From assembly GCF_006569205.1 (NCBI RefSeq), contig NZ_VIGD01000002.1, forward strand, positions 1 to 64,000: a stretch of DNA of 64,000 nt, in the 5' to 3' direction. Both the position numbers and the translations under genes were made by a program. The notes below the pieces were generated by a model. It searched no databases. It was not told where the DNA came from and saw only the letters and a program-made list of their open reading frames with translations. Positions 59,389 through 64,000 of this stretch are shown here, piece by piece. This DNA comes from Ureibacillus terrenus. GTDB lineage: Bacteria > Bacillota > Bacilli > Bacillales_A > Planococcaceae. How positions within the stretch are numbered: the stretch's first letter is position 1; each line of letters opens with the position of its first letter.

Positions 59389-61122
59389 GTGAAAGCCGTT
59401 TTAAGTTATTTGAAGCCATATAAATGGTTTGCCATCATCGCGCTGGGCTTCATGCTGGTGGAGCTTGCCGCAGAATTGGTGCAGCCGTTGATCATTGCAA
59501 AAATTATCGATAATGGAGTCGTTTCGAAAGATTTCCATGTCATCTCCACGTGGGGATGTGCACTGATCGGGATTGCGCTGGTCTCTTTTTCAAGCGGAAT
59601 TGCCAATACATATTTTTCATCCCATGCGGCGCAAAGTTTCGCTTTTGAATTGCGCAACGCCTTATTCAGCAAAATCCAATCTTTTTCCATGGCGACGTTT
59701 TTGAAATATCCGGCATCAGGACTGATTACAAGGCTTACGAACGATGTGCAGCAAGTCCAGAGCGTATTGTTCATGAGTTTGCGCATTATGCTGAGGGCGC
59801 CGTTGTCGGTGGTATTGAGCCTTATGATGGCGTTCTTCGTCAATGCAAAGATGGCGACGATTTTATTGATTGGGACGCCAATCCTTGCCGCCCTTTTATT
59901 ATTGATCGTAAAGAAAGGGACGCGGCTCTTTGGACAAGTGCAAAGCAGTCTGGACAGGCTGAACCGAACGTTGCAGGAAAGTTTGCAGGCGATTTATTTG
60001 GTGAAGGCTTTTATGAGAAATTCCTATGAAATGGATAAGTTTCATCGGGTTGCGGAAGATTTGAAAATGGATACAATGAAAGCCCTCCGAATCATGGAAC
60101 TGATGATGCCTTCCATGGCGTTTGTGTTGAATGTCAGCCTTCTGTTTGTCATCTGGTATGGCGCGCGCGAGGTGGGCATGAATCAGGCGCAGGTAGGGGA
60201 ATTGGTGGCAGTGGTCAACTATGCGCTGCGGATTACAGGATATTTCGGAATGTTTGCCTTTATTTTGAACGGATTTTCCCGCGCCAAGGCTTCCAGTGAA
60301 CGGATGGCCGAAATCCTGGTGGTGGAAGAGGGGCTGGAGAAGGATGTCGCACGGTCCCGGAAGGCGGAAGCGATGCCGGAAGACAAGGGTGCATTGCGTT
60401 TTGAAAAGGTTTCATTTGTTTATCCGAATACAACGAAGCCGGTGCTTCAGGATATTTCATTTGAAGTGAAAAAGGGTGAAAAACTGGCGATTATGGGGGC
60501 GACCGGCTCGGGGAAATCGACATTGCTCAGCTTGATTCCCCGTTTTTATGAACCGACGCGAGGGGAGATTTTTGTCGGCGGAAGGAACATCCGGGAGTGG
60601 CCGTTGAAAGAATTGCGCGGCATGATCGGCTATGTTCCCCAGAAGTCGCTTTTGTTTACCGGTTCGATCGAAGACAATGTGAAGTGGGGAAAACCGGATG
60701 CGGCGCACGATGAAGTGGTTGTTGCCGCGAAAATGGCGCAAATCCATGACACGATTGTCCAGTTTCCTGAACAGTATAAAACGAAAGTCGGGCAGAAGGG
60801 CGTCAATTTATCCGGCGGTCAAAAACAAAGATTATCCATTGCAAGGGCATTGATCCGGAAACCGCAAATTTTGATTTTGGACGACAGTACAAGCGCCCTG
60901 GATGTAAAAACGGAAGCGGCGCTGTGGGATGCGTTGAAGGGGACGGATGCGACAATGCTCGTTGTGACGCAAAAAATCCATACAGCCAAAGAGGCGGACC
61001 GCATTTTGTTGTTGGAGGAAGGAAAGATGGCCGCAATGGGAACCCACGAAGAACTGATGAAAAATAGCGGTCTTTATAGGCAAATCGCCCGGACCCAGGA
61101 GGAGAAGGTAGGTGAGGAGTGA
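59389..61122 (+). CDS. bmrC: ABC exporter half-transporter, BmrC (YheI)-like
   Basis: The 577-residue protein starts at GTG 59389 after GGGGTGGG. It has six membrane segments (about residues 10-300) and an ATPase domain with Walker A GATGSGKST, Q-loop GYVPQKSLLF, signature LSGGQKQR and Walker B ILILDDSTSALD, where aspartate replaces the catalytic glutamate. The H-loop reads VTQKIHTAKEAD, without the usual histidine at that place. This degenerate site is typical of the BmrC half of heterodimeric BmrCD-type multidrug exporters. The downstream partner overlaps the stop codon. Confidence 0.88.
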   Translation: MKAVLSYLKPYKWFAIIALGFMLVELAAELVQPLIIAKIIDNGVVSKDFHVISTWGCALIGIALVSFSSGIANTYFSSHAAQSFAFELRNALFSKIQSFSMATFLKYPASGLITRLTNDVQQVQSVLFMSLRIMLRAPLSVVLSLMMAFFVNAKMATILLIGTPILAALLLLIVKKGTRLFGQVQSSLDRLNRTLQESLQAIYLVKAFMRNSYEMDKFHRVAEDLKMDTMKALRIMELMMPSMAFVLNVSLLFVIWYGAREVGMNQAQVGELVAVVNYALRITGYFGMFAFILNGFSRAKASSERMAEILVVEEGLEKDVARSRKAEAMPEDKGALRFEKVSFVYPNTTKPVLQDISFEVKKGEKLAIMGATGSGKSTLLSLIPRFYEPTRGEIFVGGRNIREWPLKELRGMIGYVPQKSLLFTGSIEDNVKWGKPDAAHDEVVVAAKMAQIHDTIVQFPEQYKTKVGQKGVNLSGGQKQRLSIARALIRKPQILILDDSTSALDVKTEAALWDALKGTDATMLVVTQKIHTAKEADRILLLEEGKMAAMGTHEELMKNSGLYRQIARTQEEKVGEE

Positions 61123-62954
61123 TGGAATTCATTAAAAAACCATTCGGATACGAACCGGTTTTGACAAAGGAAGACTTGCGCACCGCTGGAAAAAAGAAAG
61201 GTCCCCGGGCGGGCGATTGGAAAAGGACGCTTCTTTCCATTTGGCAATTGGTGGATGAACAAAGGGGACTGTTGATTACCGTTTTTTTGATGGTCATCAT
61301 CAGTTCCGTTGCAGGGCTGTTGGGTCCCTTTTTGATCGGCCGCATGATTGATGAATTTGTGATTCCGAAAGAATTCCAACGGATGCCGCCATTCATCGCC
61401 CTCCTGATCGGAGTTTACATCGTCTATGCAGTGACCTTGTTTTTGCAGAATTACTGGATGGTCGGCATCGCACAAACGGTTGTTTATAAAATGAGAACGG
61501 GCGCATTCGGCCATTTGCTGAAACTGCCGATTTCTTATTTTGATAAAAGTCAGCACGGGCAAATCATGAGCCGGTTGACGAATGATATTGATACGGTGAG
61601 CACGACCCTGAACTCGTCGTTTATTCAAGTATTTTCAAGTATATTGACCCTGGCCGGCACCATTATGGTCATGCTTTATTTAAGCCCGATATTGACACTC
61701 ATTACGATGATCGTCATCCCGCTCATGTTTACGGCGATGCGGTGGATTACGAAGCGAACGGGAAAACTGTTCAAAGCGCAGCAGGCGGTTCTCGGAGATT
61801 TGAACGGAATGATTGAAGAAACCATTTCCGGTCAAAGTATAGTAAAAGCTTTTTCCCGGGAGGAACATGTGAAGCGGGAGTTTTATGAAAAAAGCAGACA
61901 GCTGCGCAACGTCGGATTTTGGGCGCTCGTTTATTCCGGCTATATTCCGAAAGTCTTCAACTTTTTGAACAACGTGAGCTTTGCCATTATCGCCGGAATC
62001 GGAGGCATTTTTGCCTACCAGGGATGGGTGACAATCGGAACCATTGTGGTTTTTGCGGAATATGCCCGCCAATTTACCCGTCCGTTGAACGAATTGGCCA
62101 ACCAAATCAATACCGTATTATCCGCCATTGCAGGAGCGGAGAGGGTATTTGCCATCATGGACGAGAAAGTGGAAGAAGATGAAGGGGAGCTGCCCGCAAA
62201 TTATCAAATCCGAGGAGAAGTGGAGTTTCGGAACGTTTCTTTCAAATATGAATCGGAAGATAAAACCGATACGGTGCAGAATCTGAATTTCCATGTACAG
62301 CCAGGACAGACGGTGGCGCTTGTCGGACCGACGGGCGCGGGCAAGACCACGACCATGATGCTGATTGCCCGCTTTTATGATGCAAATCAGGGGGAAGTAC
62401 TGATTGACGGCATCAACATCCGGGACTATAAACGGGAAACGCTGAGAAGGCAAATGGCATTCGTGCTGCAGGATCCTTTCCTGTTTGAGGCCACTGTCCG
62501 CGAAAACATCCGTTACGGCAGGCTCGATGCGACCGATGAAGAAGTGGTGGAAGCGGCGAAAAAGGCCAATGCCCATGATTTTATAATGAAGCTGCCCTAT
62601 GGATATGATACGGTGTTGAAAGCCGATGGAAGTGAAATATCCCAGGGCCAGAAGCAATTATTGGCGATTGCAAGGGCATTTGTCGCCAATCCGGCGATTT
62701 TATTATTGGATGAGGCGACGAGCAGCATCGATACGGTGACGGAAATGAAAATCCAGGAAGCTCTGGAAGAACTGATGAAAGGCCGGACAAGTTTTGTCAT
62801 TGCGCATAGGTTGAACACAGTCCGTCATGCGGATCTTGTGCTGGTGCTGAAGGAGGGGAGAATCGCGGAAGCCGGTTCCCAGCAGGAATTGATTAAAAAG
62901 AATGGCATTTACGCGAATATGTTAAAGCAATCCAAAGGAGCCGCCCCGCTGTAG
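61122..62954 (+). CDS. bmrD: ABC exporter half-transporter, BmrD (YheH)-like
   Basis: The 610-residue partner starts at the ATG of TGATGG overlapping the previous stop; GTG 61119 is the alternative. It has a basic N-terminal extension, six membrane segments and an ATPase with Walker A GPTGAGKTT, Walker B ILLLDEATSSID with the catalytic glutamate, H-loop IAHRLNTVRHAD, and a variant signature ISQGQKQLLAIARA (SQGQ for SGGQ). Together with the upstream half it forms one heterodimeric exporter with one canonical and one degenerate ATP site. In B. subtilis bmrCD is controlled by ribosome-mediated attenuation; no such leader ORF was recognised here. Confidence 0.9.
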   Translation: MEFIKKPFGYEPVLTKEDLRTAGKKKGPRAGDWKRTLLSIWQLVDEQRGLLITVFLMVIISSVAGLLGPFLIGRMIDEFVIPKEFQRMPPFIALLIGVYIVYAVTLFLQNYWMVGIAQTVVYKMRTGAFGHLLKLPISYFDKSQHGQIMSRLTNDIDTVSTTLNSSFIQVFSSILTLAGTIMVMLYLSPILTLITMIVIPLMFTAMRWITKRTGKLFKAQQAVLGDLNGMIEETISGQSIVKAFSREEHVKREFYEKSRQLRNVGFWALVYSGYIPKVFNFLNNVSFAIIAGIGGIFAYQGWVTIGTIVVFAEYARQFTRPLNELANQINTVLSAIAGAERVFAIMDEKVEEDEGELPANYQIRGEVEFRNVSFKYESEDKTDTVQNLNFHVQPGQTVALVGPTGAGKTTTMMLIARFYDANQGEVLIDGINIRDYKRETLRRQMAFVLQDPFLFEATVRENIRYGRLDATDEEVVEAAKKANAHDFIMKLPYGYDTVLKADGSEISQGQKQLLAIARAFVANPAILLLDEATSSIDTVTEMKIQEALEELMKGRTSFVIAHRLNTVRHADLVLVLKEGRIAEAGSQQELIKKNGIYANMLKQSKGAAPL

Positions 62955-62965
62955 GGACGGCTCTT
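62938..62965 (+). terminator. Weak terminator after the ABC exporter genes
   Basis: GAGCCGCCCC pairs with GGGACGGCTC, followed only by TTATGACTT. The left arm lies in the last codons of bmrD. Confidence 0.5.
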
Positions 62966-63116
62966 ATGACTTGAAAGCATGGGTGATCATTGCCGAAACT
63001 ATTTGATGGAAAAGGTGTTTAACGTAATTTATGGGAATGGGGGGAAGTTTCTTGCGGCATGCGTTGCCTTTGTCTAAAATGTTAAAAGGACTAGAAAAAG
63101 AACGGGGTATTGAATC

Positions 63117-63995
63117 ATGAACATAGCTTTTATGACCGTGTCTTTACCTATCGATGAAGAAACTTTTCAGGAAATCCAACAATTGTCGCAATTTGTGAAA
63201 GAAATAGACCGATGCGCATATGCCAAAGCATTGAATCTTTCACTGTTAAAAAAAGCGTTCAGCAGGGGGTTCTGCATTCTTGCATACGATGAAAACACGA
63301 ACGCATTGGTCGCCTGTATAACAGCGGTGGATAAAATCGGTTTGGATACATATGAATGGTCAATGCTCGTCGATCCGATGTACAGGGATGCGGGAATCGA
63401 TGAAACATTCCTCAGCCTTTTATCGAAAGCCTTCAAAGAGAGGCGGGCAATGGGGGAATTGGTGGCGCTTCATGCAAATGATTTGTACGGAAGAAAAATC
63501 CTAAAAAAATATGGATATACATACAGCTTTTCAGAGTCGACCTTTGAAGCGGAAGCCGAAATGGCGGAGATGCATCATTCTGCATACATAAGACCCTTTA
63601 ATGAATTGACGGATTTAGAGCCGCTCATTGAAATTTATCGGGAAGCTTTTGGCGATTTAAGGGAAGAATCGTTGGAATTAATCGCTTTGAACAAGAACGG
63701 CCCGGGCAGGGTGATCTGGGTGGCCGAAATGGATGGGGAAGTGGCCGGAACCATCACGACTGTTCAAGAGGAATTGAATCAATGGATTACTTCCTTGGCG
63801 GTACATCCGCGGCACCGGAGAAAGGGAATTGCAAACGCTTTATTACATTGGGCAAAAGATTTTGCATATCGCAGCAGTATAAAACGGGTATTGCTGGATG
63901 TGGAGATGGAAAATGAAGAAGCATTATCCGTTTATCAAAAGGCTGGATTCCATATGTCGAACCAGCTTGATTTTTATGTGTATGGAGAATATTGA
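63117..63995 (+). CDS. Double-GNAT acetyltransferase
   Basis: The 292-residue protein has two GNAT-like halves. The N-terminal half (residues about 10-140) keeps the fold pattern ILAYDENTNALVACITAV and EWSMLVDPMYRDAGIDETFL but a poor acetyl-CoA loop. The C-terminal half (about 150-290) has WVAEMDGEVAGTITTV and the canonical loop VHPRHRRKGIANALLHWA, then EALSVYQKAGFH. The second half is thus the likely catalytic one. ATG 63117 follows GAACGGGGTATTGAATC. The substrate is unknown. The stop codon is five bases from the window end. Confidence 0.8.
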   Translation: MNIAFMTVSLPIDEETFQEIQQLSQFVKEIDRCAYAKALNLSLLKKAFSRGFCILAYDENTNALVACITAVDKIGLDTYEWSMLVDPMYRDAGIDETFLSLLSKAFKERRAMGELVALHANDLYGRKILKKYGYTYSFSESTFEAEAEMAEMHHSAYIRPFNELTDLEPLIEIYREAFGDLREESLELIALNKNGPGRVIWVAEMDGEVAGTITTVQEELNQWITSLAVHPRHRRKGIANALLHWAKDFAYRSSIKRVLLDVEMENEEALSVYQKAGFHMSNQLDFYVYGEY

Positions 63996-64000
63996 TCCGT

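Overview
The window reads as a chromosomal segment of a spore-forming, Gram-positive member of the Bacillales. Evidence includes many AGGAGG-type ribosome sites with ATG/GTG/TTG starts, a CotA-type spore-coat laccase, a LytH-type spore peptidase, T-box-free S-box and THI-box leaders, a Firmicutes-type 6S RNA, PepT, UppP, PlsY and BmrCD-like exporters. A two-gene lysine-6-dehydrogenase/aminoadipate-semialdehyde dehydrogenase unit and the protein sequences resemble Geobacillus/Ureibacillus-like thermophilic bacilli, but the genus is inference only.

Layout. 0-5 kb: an ISL3-type insertion sequence that has cut a small protein-kinase gene, a Gly/Pro-rich collagen-like protein, a DinB-like protein, a membrane-anchored unknown and a pRiA4b/SEC-C protein. 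5-8 kb: a DUF4097 protein and the laccase on the minus strand. 8-16.7 kb: a probable organosulfur (or other heteroatom compound) utilisation island with three DszA/NtaA/SnaA-like flavin monooxygenases, an SsuBCA-like ABC importer and a frameshifted MFS transporter; two monooxygenase genes share an 831-bp identical block, a sign of gene conversion. 16.8-22 kb: thioredoxin-like protein, LytH, then a TPP-riboswitch operon tenA - tenI/thiS fusion - thiG - thiF for the thiazole half of thiamine. 22.1-22.3 kb (minus): 6S RNA. 22.4-24.6 kb: HD hydrolase, small membrane protein, Cu/Zn superoxide dismutase lipoprotein. 24.8-31.6 kb: a TAXI-type TRAP importer followed by an M20 amidohydrolase, an enolase-superfamily epimerase and a GNAT acyltransferase, which together look like a module for importing and converting acylated or D-amino acids or dipeptides. 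31.7-38.6 kb: YitT, FhuF-like reductase, PepT, nitroreductase, a secreted amidohydrolase with a lost metal ligand, and PlsY. 38.7-40.3 kb: SAM-riboswitch-controlled metY, followed by an array of five covarying mini-hairpins. 41-48.4 kb: homoserine dehydrogenase, a small HTH protein, an EamA exporter, a two-component system with an unlisted 51-residue membrane protein between regulator and kinase, and UppP. 48.5-56.2 kb: thioesterase, AIM24-like protein, the lysine catabolic pair, 42-bp tandem repeats, polysaccharide deacetylase, and a split ThrE-type exporter. 56.2-64 kb: PAS-GGDEF(degenerate)-EAL protein, second EamA exporter, heterodimeric ABC exporter and a double-GNAT protein.

The most notable unexplained items are the mosaic monooxygenase paralogues with a shared upstream 15-mer, the tenI-thiS fusion with a retained internal ribosome site, the overlooked small membrane gene in the two-component operon with an 11-bp-period repeat upstream, the TRAP/M20/epimerase/GNAT module, and the mini-hairpin and 42-bp repeat arrays. 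No tRNA, rRNA, CRISPR array, prophage or replication origin was seen.
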